Positions 27,739 to 36,795 of a stretch of 64,000 nucleotides of DNA are shown one piece after another. Each line of letters begins with the position of its first letter. Position 1 is the first letter of the stretch. Source of the DNA: Pseudomonas fluorescens (GTDB lineage: Bacteria; Pseudomonadota; Gammaproteobacteria; Pseudomonadales; Pseudomonadaceae); the NCBI RefSeq assembly GCF_019212185.1, contig NZ_CP078138.1:6278246-6342245 (forward strand), given 5' to 3'. Position numbers and translations under genes: made by a program. The notes beneath the pieces were generated by a model. That model was not told the DNA's origin, did no database searches, and saw only the letters and a program-made list of their open reading frames with translations.

Positions 27739-29634
27739 CTACGCCGTCGCCCGACGCTTCTCGGCCATACGACTGCGGCTGTACAGCACGACGATAGCCA
27801 CAATCGCCAGCACCTGCGCACTGAGCGAGTAAGCATCAGCGTGAATCCCCAGCCAGTCGAAATCGAAGAACGGCACTGGCCGGGTGCCGAAGATCCCGGC
27901 TTCCTGCAGAGCTTTCACACCATGCCCGGCAAACACCACCGACAGCGCACAGAGCAGCCCGGCGTTGATCGAGAAGAACAGCGCCAGCGGCAACTTCGCC
28001 GAGCCGCGCAAAATCACCCAGGCCAGGCCAATCAGCAGTACGAAGGCGGTTGCACCACCGGCCAGCACCGCGTTATGTCCGGCGGGACCGGCTTGCAGCC
28101 ACAGGGTTTCGTAGAACAGGATCACTTCGAACAGTTCACGGTATACCGAGAAGAACGCCAGGATCGCGAAGCCGAAACGCCCACCCCCGCCCACCAGGCT
28201 GCTCTTGATGTAATCCTGCCAGGCCGCTGCGTGGCGCCGGTCGTGCATCCACACCCCGAGCCACAGCACCATCACACTGGCGAACAGCGCCGTGGCACCT
28301 TCGAGCAGTTCACGCTGAGCGCCGCTGACGTCGATTACATAGGCCGCCAAGGCCCAGGTCCCCAGGCCAGCAAGCAAGGCCAGGCCCCAGCCGACGTTGA
28401 CGCTGCGCACCGCCGACTGCTGGCCGGTGTTGCGCAGGAACGCGAGGATAGCCGCCAGGACCAGAATCGCTTCCAGGCCTTCGCGCAGCAGAATCAACAG
28501 ACCGGAGATGTAACTCAGCGACCAGCTCAGGCCATCGCCACCGAGCAGGCCGGCGGATTCCTTGAGCTTGGCCTTGGCCGTGTCCAGGCGCTGCTGGGCC
28601 TGCTCCACCGGCAAGCCGTCCTGAAGTGACTGACGGTAGGCCATCAGCGCCTTTTCGGTGTCCTTGCGCACGTTGGCGTCGACGTTATCCAGCGAGCTTT
28701 CAACCAGCTCGAAGCCTTCCAGATAAGCCGCCACCGACAGATCGTAGGCCTGGTCGTGATCGCCAGCCCGGTACGCGGCAATGCTCTTGTCCAGGGTCGC
28801 GGCGGTGTAATCAAGCAACTGCGCCGGGCCACGCTGGACCTGAGGTGGCTGGGCTCGCTGCGCACGGAAAGTAGCTGCTGCTTCAGGCCCTTCGGCCGCC
28901 AGTACTTCTGCCGGGGTCTGACGGGCCAGATCGGCAAGGTTGAAGGTCTTCGTACTTTTTACCGCCGCCGGGTCGGCGGTGAAGCCAGCGATGTAGGTTG
29001 CCAGATCCCAACGCTGGCGTTCATCCAGCTGATCGGCAAACGACGGCATGTCCGTGCCCTCGATGCCCTGCCCCAGGGTGCTGTAGATCGCGTAGAGGCT
29101 CAGGCGGTCCTGACGGGCGCGATCCTGCAGGTTCGCCGGCGGCGGCTCCAGGCCGACACCGGCAGGGCCGTCACCAGCACCGCTGGCGCCATGGCAGACC
29201 GCGCAGTTCTGCGCATACAGCGGCGCGCCGCGTGCCGGGTCAGGAGTGATGATAGGCGCCTGACTGACCTCATAGGCCACCGCCAGCTTCGCCCCCAGTT
29301 GCCGCGCCTGACGGGCGACCGTCGCACCGTCCTGGCGCTCGTCGACAGCCTTGGTCAACGCCGCCAGCCCCTGTTCCAGTTCAGGCTTCTGCGGATTGGC
29401 CGGTAATCCGCCGACAAAACCCTGCAGCGACTTCAGGAACTCGAGCTGCTCCTGGTATTCAGCGCTATCGATCACCTTGCCCGCTTCGACCGTCGCCGGG
29501 TAATCGGCGCCAATGTAGTCGAGGACATGCAGGGCTTGTGGGGCACCTTCCACGGTGTCGGCCAGCAGGTTGGAACTGCACAGCGCAAGCAACGGGAGGA
29601 CCAGCCAGGCCAGGAAACGGGACGGCGCAGTCAT
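27739..29634 (-). CDS. Cytochrome c-containing FTR1-family iron permease
   Basis: This 631-residue protein joins a periplasmic part to a high-affinity iron permease. After a signal-like N-terminus, a cytochrome c domain carries CAVCHGASGAGDG (heme CXXCH) near residue 145 and the distal Met in DMPSFADQL near residue 200. A linking helical region follows. The C-terminal FTR1 domain from about residue 380 has about seven helices and both iron motifs REGLE (LLREGLEAIL) and RELFE (VYRELFEVIL). The fusion suggests that electron transfer is tied to iron uptake in one chain. A Fur-like inverted repeat abuts the start codon. Known relatives occur across proteobacteria; iron transport is inferred from the REXXE motifs. 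Confidence 0.92.
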   Translation of the reverse strand: MTAPSRFLAWLVLPLLALCSSNLLADTVEGAPQALHVLDYIGADYPATVEAGKVIDSAEYQEQLEFLKSLQGFVGGLPANPQKPELEQGLAALTKAVDERQDGATVARQARQLGAKLAVAYEVSQAPIITPDPARGAPLYAQNCAVCHGASGAGDGPAGVGLEPPPANLQDRARQDRLSLYAIYSTLGQGIEGTDMPSFADQLDERQRWDLATYIAGFTADPAAVKSTKTFNLADLARQTPAEVLAAEGPEAAATFRAQRAQPPQVQRGPAQLLDYTAATLDKSIAAYRAGDHDQAYDLSVAAYLEGFELVESSLDNVDANVRKDTEKALMAYRQSLQDGLPVEQAQQRLDTAKAKLKESAGLLGGDGLSWSLSYISGLLILLREGLEAILVLAAILAFLRNTGQQSAVRSVNVGWGLALLAGLGTWALAAYVIDVSGAQRELLEGATALFASVMVLWLGVWMHDRRHAAAWQDYIKSSLVGGGGRFGFAILAFFSVYRELFEVILFYETLWLQAGPAGHNAVLAGGATAFVLLIGLAWVILRGSAKLPLALFFSINAGLLCALSVVFAGHGVKALQEAGIFGTRPVPFFDFDWLGIHADAYSLSAQVLAIVAIVVLYSRSRMAEKRRATA

Positions 29635-29635
29635 G

Positions 29636-29648
29636 AATGAATCTCATT
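29636..29648 (-). promoter_or_regulatory. Fur-like inverted repeat at the start of the iron permease gene
   Basis: AATGA-N3-TCATT matches 10 of 13 core positions of the Fur consensus AATGATAATCATT, with all mismatches in the centre. A second weaker copy (AATGAGTTTCACT) lies at 29681-29693. Together they suggest iron repression of the permease. Confidence 0.5.
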
Positions 29649-29739
29649 TGGTAATACGAAGTTACATATTGTTCACTTCGAATGAGTTTCACTCAAGCTT
29701 TGTCGGTCCATGGCGGGCGTTTTCAGGTGCCGAGAATGA

Positions 29740-29765
29740 GAAAGGCGACCCAGAGGTCGCCTTTC
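29740..29765 (-). terminator. Terminator after the LysE-family gene
   Basis: AAAGGCGACC pairs perfectly with GGTCGCCTTT around CAGA. It lies 16 bases past the stop of the LysE-type gene. T-tails are short in both directions. Confidence 0.7.
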
Positions 29766-29781
29766 ATTGAAGCGGGATGGT

Positions 29782-30414
29782 TCAGACCACGGCTTTGCGC
29801 AGGGTCGCCATGAACGCAGCGGCACCAATGAACAGACCCGCGAAGGTGCGATTCATGCGTTTCTGCTGCTTTGGCGTGCGCAGCAGGCGCAACACCTTGG
29901 AGGCAAGTCCGGTGTATCCGGCCATCACGATCAGATCAACACAGATCATGGTCGCCCCGAGGATCAGGTACTGCGTCACCAAGGGAGCATGCGGATCGAT
30001 GAATTGCGGCAGCACCGCCAACATGAACACCAGCGCCTTGGGATTACTGATGTTTACCAGGAAACCCCGGAATACCAGTGCCATGGGTTTGCCGATCGGG
30101 CGCATCGCCGCGTCATCGCTCATGTCACTGGGCAGCGCCTTCCATTGCTTGACGGCGAGATACACCAGATACGCCACGCCGAACCATTTGATCGCATAGA
30201 AGGCAGTCGCCGATGTCGCGAGGATCGCGCCGACGCCGGCGGCGACAATGGCAATCTGTAGCGCCAGGCCCAATTGCAGGCCGAGGGCATTCCAATAGCC
30301 GCGCCAGAAACCGTAGCGCAGGCCGCTGGACATCGACGCAATGGCGCCGGCGCCCGGAGAAAGACTGATTACCCAGCAGGCGGCAAAAAAAGCCAGCCAC
30401 GTTTCCAACACCAT
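29782..30414 (-). CDS. LysE/RhtB family amino-acid exporter
   Basis: This 210-residue inner-membrane protein has about six hydrophobic helices. The family signature is near the N-terminus (VISLSPGAGAIASMSSGLRYGFWRGYWNALGLQLGL, residues 15-50), including the SPG motif. FLVNISNPKALVFMLAVLPQFI near residue 115 is also characteristic. Members export amino acids or homoserine lactones; the substrate here is unknown. It starts with ATG and sits alone between the iron permease and the MscS gene. Confidence 0.92.
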   Translation of the reverse strand: MVLETWLAFFAACWVISLSPGAGAIASMSSGLRYGFWRGYWNALGLQLGLALQIAIVAAGVGAILATSATAFYAIKWFGVAYLVYLAVKQWKALPSDMSDDAAMRPIGKPMALVFRGFLVNISNPKALVFMLAVLPQFIDPHAPLVTQYLILGATMICVDLIVMAGYTGLASKVLRLLRTPKQQKRMNRTFAGLFIGAAAFMATLRKAVV

Positions 30415-30529
30415 CGCACACCTCGCCTCACACGCTTGTCAGTTGTCTAAGCTAATGCGCCAGCCGGCGAATGACTATCGATTTTTTACCGGAAATGTCC
30501 GCTGCCGACCAGCGACAGCGGGCGTGCGA

Positions 30530-31114
30530 CTACTTCTCGAAGCCGCTGGACGGCAATACGTCGCTGCCGCGCCAGCGCCGGACCGAGCGCTGGAAGAACA
30601 GGCTGTTGGGCACTTGCACCATGGCGCTGCCGGTGCCGAGCTCTTGCGCCTCGATCAGTGTGGTGTACAGCAGGTTGATCGCGACCACCCGGCCTTTGAC
30701 GCCGGGCTTGTCGGTGGTGTCCACCAACTCGACCACATCACCCAGGCGAAAGGGCCCGACGGTGAAGATCAGGATTGCGCACAGCAGGTTGGACAGCACG
30801 CTCCACATGGCGAAAAACGCCACGGCCGCAACCGCGACGAAACCCGAGAGCGCGGTCCACAGCACCGTCGCTGAAACGCCGAGGCGCTCCAGGACAAAGA
30901 TCAACGCGCTGCCCATGATCAGCCAGCGCAGACCACCACGCAGCGGCATCAGCAACTGCGGCGGAAACGGATAACGCTCACCCAGACGGGTCAGCCCCTT
31001 GGCTACGAAGCGCTGCGCCAGGTAGCCCGCCAGCAGAATCAGGAGGATTTGCAGGCCAAGCCACAGCGGCTCGATCCACACCGCCGGCAAGGGCACCTTG
31101 AACGCCTCGATCAC
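30530..31114 (-). CDS. Small MscS-family mechanosensitive channel
   Basis: This 194-residue protein covers the MscS pore helix (TALSGFVAVAAVAFFAMWSVLSNLLCAILIFTVGPFRLGD, residues 87-126) and the start of the beta domain. It lacks most of the C-terminal alpha/beta vestibule, so it is one of the short forms. Three hydrophobic helices are visible. It starts with GTG at 31114; GTGA overlaps the stop of the upstream ABC-F gene, so translation is coupled. It is likely to release solutes upon hypo-osmotic shock, by family. Confidence 0.85.
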   Translation of the reverse strand: MIEAFKVPLPAVWIEPLWLGLQILLILLAGYLAQRFVAKGLTRLGERYPFPPQLLMPLRGGLRWLIMGSALIFVLERLGVSATVLWTALSGFVAVAAVAFFAMWSVLSNLLCAILIFTVGPFRLGDVVELVDTTDKPGVKGRVVAINLLYTTLIEAQELGTGSAMVQVPNSLFFQRSVRRWRGSDVLPSSGFEK

Positions 31115-33021
31115 GACAGCGCCTCCAGCTCCGCCTGCATGCTTTCCAGCAGTTCCAGCGCTTCCATCCAGGCTTCTTCAAGCTCCGCTTCGCGGACCTT
31201 CAAGCGGGCCTGTTCGGCCAGCAGGTCACGCAATTCATTCTTGCGCGCCGACTCGTAGATATCGCTGTCACCCAGGCTTGCATCGACTTTCGCCAACTTC
31301 TCGTGGAGCTTGCCCAATTCGGCTTCGAGCTTGTCGGCCTCTCGCTTGTGCGGTGCCAGTTGCTGACGCAACGCAGCCGCGGCCTGGCGCTGGGCCTTCT
31401 TGTCAGTCTTGTCCGGATTGACCGGCGTCGTGCTCACCGGCGCATTGCGCTGACGATACTCGACCAGCCAACGGGCGTAGTCTTCCAGGTCGCCGTCGAA
31501 CTCTTCGACCTTGCCGTCGGCCACCAGGAAAAAGTTGTCAGTGGTGCTCTTGAGCAGATGACGGTCGTGGGAGACCACCAGAACCGCGCCACTGAATTCC
31601 TGCAGGGCCATGGTCAGCGCCAGGCGCATTTCCAAGTCCAGGTGGTTGGTCGGTTCGTCGAGCAACAGCAGGTTAGGCCGTTCCCAGGCGATCAGTGCCA
31701 GCGCCAGGCGGGCCTTTTCACCACCGGAGAAGTTCAGCACCGGTTCGTCGATTCGCGCACCGCGGAAGTCGAAGCCACCAAGAAAGTCGCGCAGAGTCTG
31801 TTCGCGCTCGGTCGGCGCCAGGCGCTGCAGGTGCAGCAAGGGGCTGGCCTTGGCGTCCAGCGAGTCCAACTGGTGCTGGGCAAAGTAGCCGACCACCGTG
31901 TTCTCGCCACGGGTCAGGCGCCCGGCCAGCGGTGACAGTTCGCCGGCGAGGTTCTTGATCAGGGTCGACTTGCCGGCACCGTTGGGGCCGAGCAGGCCGA
32001 TCCGCGCGCCGGGGGTCAACTGCAGTTTGACCTTCTCCAGGATGGTCTTGTCGCCGTAACCCAGGCGGGCATCGGACAGGTCAATCAAGGGGCTGGAGAT
32101 CTTCGTCGACTCGCGGAAGACGAAGTCGAACGGCGAATCGACGTGAGCCGCCGACAGTTCCTCCATCCGCTCCAACGCCTTGATCCGGCTCTGGGCCTGA
32201 CGGGCCTTGGTGGCCTGGGCCTTGAACCGGGCGATGTAGCTTTCCATGTGCGCCCGTTGCGCCTGCTGCTTCTCGTAGGCCTGTTGCTGCTGAGCCAGAC
32301 GCTCGGCACGGGCCCGTTCAAACGCCGTGTAGCCACCGCGGTACAGGGTGATCTTGCGCTGATCGACGTGGGCCACATGATCGACCACGGCGTCGAGGAA
32401 GTCGCGGTCGTGAGAAATCAGCAGCAGGGTGCCGGGGTAGCTCTTGAGCCACTCTTCCAGCCAGATGATGGCGTCGAGGTCCAAGTGGTTGGTCGGTTCG
32501 TCAAGCAGCAACAAGTCCGACGGACACATCAAGGCCTGCGCCAGGTTCAGACGCATCCGCCAGCCACCGGAGAAATCTCCGACGCGACGATCCGTCTGTT
32601 CGTTGGTGAAGCCCAGCCCCGCCAGCAGCTTGCGCGCGCGCGCATCGGCGGTGTAGCCGTCGGCACTGTCGAGCTCGGCGTGCAGGCGCGCCTGGGCGGC
32701 ACCATCGTGGGCAGCTTCGGCGGCGGCGAGGTCGCGCTGGACCTCGCGCAGGCGCAGGTCACCATCGAGCACGTAGTCGACCGCCAGGCGATCCAGCGTA
32801 TCGACCTCCTGGCGCATGTGGGCGATACGCCAATCTGCCGGCAGGAAGCAGTCGCCCGAGTCCGGGTGCAGTTCACCTCGAAGCAAGGCAAACAGGCTCG
32901 ATTTGCCGGCGCCATTGGCACCGATCAGGCCGGCTTTGTGGCCGGCGTGCAGGGTCAGCTCGGCGTCTTCTAGCAGACGTTGCGGGCCACGCTGTAAAGT
33001 CAGGTTCTGAAGTCGAATCAT
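31111..33021 (-). CDS. ABC-F family ATPase (YheS type)
   Basis: This 636-residue soluble protein has two ABC domains and no membrane segment. It carries Walker A GANGAGKSSLFALL and GPNGAGKSTLIKNL, signatures FSGGWRMRLNLAQAL and FSGGEKARLALALIAW, and Walker B LLLLDEPTNHLDL twice. A C-terminal Lys/Glu-rich coiled region follows from about residue 540. ABC-F proteins act on the ribosome. The length and C-terminal coil match E. coli YheS better than EttA or Uup. The start is ATG at 33021 (MIRLQNLTLQRG), choosing the family start over an earlier in-frame codon at 33054. It is coupled to the MscS gene. Confidence 0.92.
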   Translation of the reverse strand: MIRLQNLTLQRGPQRLLEDAELTLHAGHKAGLIGANGAGKSSLFALLRGELHPDSGDCFLPADWRIAHMRQEVDTLDRLAVDYVLDGDLRLREVQRDLAAAEAAHDGAAQARLHAELDSADGYTADARARKLLAGLGFTNEQTDRRVGDFSGGWRMRLNLAQALMCPSDLLLLDEPTNHLDLDAIIWLEEWLKSYPGTLLLISHDRDFLDAVVDHVAHVDQRKITLYRGGYTAFERARAERLAQQQQAYEKQQAQRAHMESYIARFKAQATKARQAQSRIKALERMEELSAAHVDSPFDFVFRESTKISSPLIDLSDARLGYGDKTILEKVKLQLTPGARIGLLGPNGAGKSTLIKNLAGELSPLAGRLTRGENTVVGYFAQHQLDSLDAKASPLLHLQRLAPTEREQTLRDFLGGFDFRGARIDEPVLNFSGGEKARLALALIAWERPNLLLLDEPTNHLDLEMRLALTMALQEFSGAVLVVSHDRHLLKSTTDNFFLVADGKVEEFDGDLEDYARWLVEYRQRNAPVSTTPVNPDKTDKKAQRQAAAALRQQLAPHKREADKLEAELGKLHEKLAKVDASLGDSDIYESARKNELRDLLAEQARLKVREAELEEAWMEALELLESMQAELEALS

Positions 33022-33071
33022 AATGGCGGCGGAGTCTACCAGCTTCGCTCGCAACTGGCGCGAGTAGCACT

Positions 33072-33536
33072 ATGTCCTCTGACCTGTGGAGCTTTTCCCT
33101 CGACACCTATGCAAGGCCGGGCATCGAGCCCATTTGCCTGCGACTGCAGGATACCGGCGCCAATGTTTGCCTGTTGTTGTGTGCGGCCTGGCTGGGCGAG
33201 CGCGGCGTCGCCTGCACTGCGCAGCGATTGCAACAACTGGTGCAAGTGGCACAGCCTTGGTACACCGATGTGATCCAGCCCCTTCGTGAATTGCGCAGGC
33301 AATGGAAAGTAGCGGCCGTGACGGATGCCTCGATCAGCGCCCTGCGCGCGCAAATCAAAACCCTGGAGCTGGAAGCGGAGAAACAGTTGTTGGTGCGCCT
33401 GGAGAATTCGGCGCGGAAATGGCCAACGGGTCAGAGAAATGACCTGATCTTATGGCTGGAAGGTACGGCGGCGGACGCCGCCAACCTTGATCGCGACGCG
33501 CTGCATCAGCTGCGCGTCGCGTTGACCGAGGCTTAG
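33072..33536 (+). CDS. TIGR02444 family protein of unknown function
   Basis: This 154-residue protein starts with ATG and begins MSSDLWSFSLDTYARPGIEPICLRLQD, followed by VCLLLCAAWLGERG, the hallmarks of TIGR02444. It is predicted to be a helical cytoplasmic protein without membrane segments. It is divergent from the ABC-F gene (50 bases between starts) and its stop overlaps the stop of the convergent algP. No function is known to me. Confidence 0.85.
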   Translation: MSSDLWSFSLDTYARPGIEPICLRLQDTGANVCLLLCAAWLGERGVACTAQRLQQLVQVAQPWYTDVIQPLRELRRQWKVAAVTDASISALRAQIKTLELEAEKQLLVRLENSARKWPTGQRNDLILWLEGTAADAANLDRDALHQLRVALTEA

Positions 33537-34690
33537 GAAGCGCTTGTCGGTGTGCTGGTGGCGCTGGCGGCCGGTGCAGGCGAGGCAGCTGGAGCGCTGG
33601 CGGCCGACGCCGAGGCTGGCGCTGGTGCAGGCGAAGTCGCTGGTGCTGGAGCCGCTGGCTTGGCGGCGACAGGTGCGGCTGCCGGTTTGGCTGCAGCCGG
33701 TTTAGCGGCGGCGGGCTTTTTCACTGCTGGTTTTGCAGTTGGTTTAGCTGCAGGTTTAGCGGCGGCTGGCTTCGCAACAGCGGGTTTGGCTGCGGGTTTC
33801 GCAGCACTGGCAGCAGCAGGCTTGGCGGCTGGTTTCGCAGCGCTGGCAGCGGCAGGCTTCACAGCCGGTTTAGCCGCTGGCTTGGCGGCAGCCTTGGCCG
33901 GAGCTTTGGCAGCAACAGCCTTGGCTACTGGCTTGGCAGCCGGTTTCGCAGCAGCGGTTTTAGCCGCGGGCTTAGCCGCTGCAGTCTTGGCTGCGGGTTT
34001 GGCGGCGGCAGTTTTCGCCACAGGCTTGGCGGCGGCTTTTGCAGGCGCCTTGGCAGCAACCGGTTTGGCGGCGGCCGTCCTGGCAGCAGGTTTGGCTGCA
34101 GCGGCTTTGGCCGGTGCCTTGGCTACAGGCTTGGCTGCAGCGGCTTTAGCCGGTGCCTTGGCTGCAGGCTTGGCTGCAGCGGCTTTAGCCGGTGCCTTGG
34201 CTGCAGGCTTGGCGGCGGTTTTGGCAGGCGCCTTGGCGGCTGGTTTGGCAGCCGGTTTTTTTGCCGCAGCGGCAGTTGCAGGCTTGGCCGCGCGCAGGGT
34301 CAATGCCTTGCCAACTGCCTCTTTAACCCGACCCACACCCTGGGCCAGTTTCAAGCTTTCCTGAGCATCGCGCTTGAGTTGCAGAATGTAGTTGCGAGTA
34401 TCGGATTGACGCTTCTGGAGGGCATCGAGCAGGTCTTCCAGCTCCTTGACCGCACCCTTGGCCTTGGCCTGCGCCTTGGCTTTTCCGGACGTAGCGGCGT
34501 CCTGCAATTTGGTGCGGGACTTGTGCAGTTTTTCCTGTGCTTTAACGCGTTGCTTTTCCAGTTTGGCGAGCAGTTTTTCAGCATCAGCCAAGGCTTGCGA
34601 ACAAGCAGTTTCCAAATGTTCGAGCAGGCTGCCCGAGAGCTGTTGGAGTAAATGCAACGGAGTATTTACAGGCTTCTTATTGGCCGACAT
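33533..34690 (-). CDS. algP: AlgP histone-like regulator with KAAP-type repeats
   Basis: This 385-residue protein (also AlgR3) has a conserved coiled N-terminal domain of about 125 residues (PLHLLQQLSGSLLEHLETACSQAL onward, Lys/Glu/Ala-rich). A low-complexity Lys-Ala-Pro tail of more than 200 residues follows, resembling eukaryotic histone H1 and PhaF tails. In P. aeruginosa, AlgP affects transcription of algD and the alginate mucoid phenotype, probably through DNA binding by the tail. A strong AGGAGGT precedes the ATG. The tail is encoded by imperfect repeats, including three 39-bp tandem units, so length variation between strains is expected. Neighbours (FKBP isomerase, algQ) match the P. 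aeruginosa order. Confidence 0.93.
   Translation of the reverse strand: MSANKKPVNTPLHLLQQLSGSLLEHLETACSQALADAEKLLAKLEKQRVKAQEKLHKSRTKLQDAATSGKAKAQAKAKGAVKELEDLLDALQKRQSDTRNYILQLKRDAQESLKLAQGVGRVKEAVGKALTLRAAKPATAAAAKKPAAKPAAKAPAKTAAKPAAKAPAKAAAAKPAAKAPAKAAAAKPVAKAPAKAAAAKPAARTAAAKPVAAKAPAKAAAKPVAKTAAAKPAAKTAAAKPAAKTAAAKPAAKPVAKAVAAKAPAKAAAKPAAKPAVKPAAASAAKPAAKPAAASAAKPAAKPAVAKPAAAKPAAKPTAKPAVKKPAAAKPAAAKPAAAPVAAKPAAPAPATSPAPAPASASAASAPAASPAPAASATSTPTSAS
34092..34208. repeat. Three tandem 39-bp repeats inside algP
   Basis: Units starting at 34092, 34131 and 34170 are in frame and encode the 13-residue unit AKPAAKAPAKAAA with small variation. The second and third copies are identical by eye; the first differs at two bases. 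Confidence 0.93.
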
Positions 34691-34882
34691 GGTTTACCTC
34701 CTGGCTGACGTGAGTGCGGCTCATACTAGACCTCTGCTGCTACCGCCGCTAGGGCATGTTGACAGTATCGATTGCCATGGGTTGCACGAAACCGAAAATG
34801 TTCTGCCCCAAGCACAAAGCAGTTCTGCGAACTGCCCTTTCGCGCTGGCATAATCCTGCACATTCCAAGCCGGAGAACGCCC

Positions 34883-35548
34883 ATGTCGCGTTTGCTTTTT
34901 TTACCTTTGTGCGTGGTTTTTTCGATGGCGCAGGCCGCAGAAAAAAATCCGCAGAATGACGCCCACGATCTTGCTTACAGCCTGGGTGCAAGCTTGGGTG
35001 AACGCTTGCGGCAGGAGGTTCCGGACTTGCAAATTCAGGCGTTGCTCGAAGGTCTGCAACAGGCTTATCAGGGCAAACCCCTGGCGCTTGATGATCGACG
35101 CATCGAGCAGCTTTTGGCTGCACATGAAGCGCGCATGGCCGAGCAGCCCAACCAACCGAAAAGTGAAATTGCGCTACAGGAAGAGCAGCGTTTTTTAACG
35201 ACGGAAAAAGCCAGGCCCGGTGTCACGGTATTGGCCGACGGCATCCTGCTGACGAAGTGGGTGGCAGGTCATGGCGACACCGCCGGTGCCCATGGCAAGG
35301 TCCAGGTCCGCTACATCGGCAGGCTGCCTGATGGCAGCGTGTTCGACCAGAACGATCAGGCCCAATGGTTCAGTCTCGACAGTGTGATCCCTGGCTGGCG
35401 CACAGCGCTGAAGGACATGCCGGTGGGCGCGAAATGGCGGCTGGTCATCCCCTCTGCGCAGGCGTATGGCGCCGAGGGTGCAGGCGATCTCATTGCGCCC
35501 TTTACACCGCTGGTATTTGAAGTGGAGTTGTTGGACATCTCTGGCTGA
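34883..35548 (+). CDS. FKBP-type peptidyl-prolyl isomerase, exported
   Basis: This 221-residue protein starts at the ATG at 34883, with GGAG 8 bases upstream, and has a signal peptide ending AQA before AEKNPQ. An FKBP N-terminal dimerisation domain (DLAYSLGASLGERLRQE near residue 28, LEGLQQAYQGKPLALDD) precedes a C-terminal FKBP catalytic domain (GKVQVRYIGRLPDGSVFDQN near residue 132, then VIPGWRTALKDMPVGAKWRLVIPS). It is the FkpA/Mip architecture, assisting folding of periplasmic proteins. It is divergent from algP, as in P. aeruginosa. Confidence 0.92.
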   Translation: MSRLLFLPLCVVFSMAQAAEKNPQNDAHDLAYSLGASLGERLRQEVPDLQIQALLEGLQQAYQGKPLALDDRRIEQLLAAHEARMAEQPNQPKSEIALQEEQRFLTTEKARPGVTVLADGILLTKWVAGHGDTAGAHGKVQVRYIGRLPDGSVFDQNDQAQWFSLDSVIPGWRTALKDMPVGAKWRLVIPSAQAYGAEGAGDLIAPFTPLVFEVELLDISG

Positions 35549-35560
35549 GAATCCATAAAC

Positions 35561-35587
35561 GAAAAACGGTGCGTCATGCGCACCGTT
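35561..35587 (-). terminator. Terminator of algQ
   Basis: AACGGTGCG and CGCACCGTT form a 9-bp stem around TCATG. On the minus strand TTTTT follows directly. It lies 22 bases past the algQ stop. Confidence 0.82.
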
Positions 35588-35608
35588 CCAGGGTCTTGTC
35601 GATCAGGC

Positions 35609-36067
35609 TCAGGCTTGTGCCGGAGCTTCTTCCTTGTGCGCCGTGTGCAGCACTTCGATCAGGCAGTCTTCGAGCTCGAAACGCTCATGCAGCAAGCCAC
35701 CCAGTTCCTTGAATTTCTCGGCGACACACTTGCCTTCGTCGCACAGATCGTTGAACGCCAGCAGCTTTTCAGTGATGACATCGATGCGTGGGTAGAGGGT
35801 CTCGGCCAGCTCCAGACCACGCTTGTCGTTGAAGGCTTTTGCCTCACCGGTGAGCTGCTCGTAGATTTCGAAATGGCCCGCCGATACATAGTCGACCAGC
35901 ACGCCACAGAACTCCAGCAATGGCTTTTGCTCTTTACTCAGGGTCTCAGGCTTGGAGCCGAGAGCATCATAGGCCCGAACCAGTTCGTGACGCTCCTGCA
36001 ACCAGCGATCGATCAGCAGATGCACTCCACCCCAGCGTTCCTGAGCATTCTGACAACTTTCGAGCAT
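35609..36067 (-). CDS. algQ: Anti-sigma-70 factor AlgQ/Rsd
   Basis: This 152-residue helical protein is the Pseudomonas AlgQ, homologous to E. coli Rsd. It binds region 4 of sigma-70 and so favours alternative sigma factors. It begins [30 protein letters not shown], the family N-terminus. In P. aeruginosa AlgQ affects alginate, siderophore and virulence genes. It has its own terminator. Its promoter lies in the 176 bases toward the dsbB-type gene. Confidence 0.95.
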   Translation of the reverse strand: MLESCQNAQERWGGVHLLIDRWLQERHELVRAYDALGSKPETLSKEQKPLLEFCGVLVDYVSAGHFEIYEQLTGEAKAFNDKRGLELAETLYPRIDVITEKLLAFNDLCDEGKCVAEKFKELGGLLHERFELEDCLIEVLHTAHKEEAPAQA

Positions 36068-36243
36068 GGTGATCTCTCTTCCCTTGTGGGTAATGCCGCC
36101 CTACTTACCGCAAGACTTGAGTATCAAGGTTCGGCCGGGCGAAGCACCGTCGAGCAACATAAATCCAATGACGCGTGCGGGCCAGATTATGCTCGCACGC
36201 CAACTGCTACAAGGTACGCAGGAGATAAAGTTCATACAAGTGT

Positions 36244-36795
36244 TTAATCGCCCTGTGGGCGGCAGTGCGACGACTCGTCGCTGGATGGGTGCTGAAAGGC
36301 GCTGCAGACCATCCGAAGGGTTTGATAGCCACTGAGGATCGACACCGAGACAAAAAACATCAGACTCCATTCGGCGATGCTCAGGTCAAACAGCGACCAG
36401 GAAATCCGCGCACAGTCCACAGTTCCCTCGAACATCAGTCGGAGCAGGCACACTAGTGGCATCTCTCTGGAAAACTCCTGGGCGTCCGGTGAGCATGCAA
36501 TCAGTTGCGACACAGGATCGTTTTGCAGCACCACCTGGCGCCAGGCGATAGCCATGCCTGCGCTGGCGCTGATCAGGCTCGCCAGCCAATACAAACCACT
36601 GCCCAGGCGACGCGGACCATGCACCGCTGCGATCATGCACACGAGCATCAACAGCAGCAGGCACAGACGCTGCAACATGCACAGGCCACACGCTTTGAGT
36701 CCGACTGCATACTCCAGATAATACGAACCGCCCAACACCACGGCCGCCGCCAGGAAAGCCATGAAAAACAACGATCGTGAGCCGGCCAAGGACAT
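36244..36795 (-). CDS. DsbB-type disulfide bond formation protein
   Basis: This 183-residue inner-membrane protein has four helices and reoxidises periplasmic DsbA with quinone as electron acceptor. The first redox pair is the CXXC in KACGLCMLQR near residues 34-43. The second periplasmic loop holds the partner cysteines (IACSPD near residue 99 and TVDCARISWS near residue 126). Pseudomonads have two DsbB paralogues; this one, between algQ and hemY, corresponds to the copy called DsbH in P. aeruginosa (PA5256), by position. Confidence 0.9.
   Translation of the reverse strand: MSLAGSRSLFFMAFLAAAVVLGGSYYLEYAVGLKACGLCMLQRLCLLLLMLVCMIAAVHGPRRLGSGLYWLASLISASAGMAIAWRQVVLQNDPVSQLIACSPDAQEFSREMPLVCLLRLMFEGTVDCARISWSLFDLSIAEWSLMFFVSVSILSGYQTLRMVCSAFQHPSSDESSHCRPQGD

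Noticed and set aside
33552..34364. Long plus-strand frame of 270 residues, Ala/Gly/Leu-rich, antisense to algP
   Set aside because: It is the mirror of the Lys-Ala-Pro repeat codons of algP. It has no ribosome site and no family match, and algP is a well-known gene in this position.
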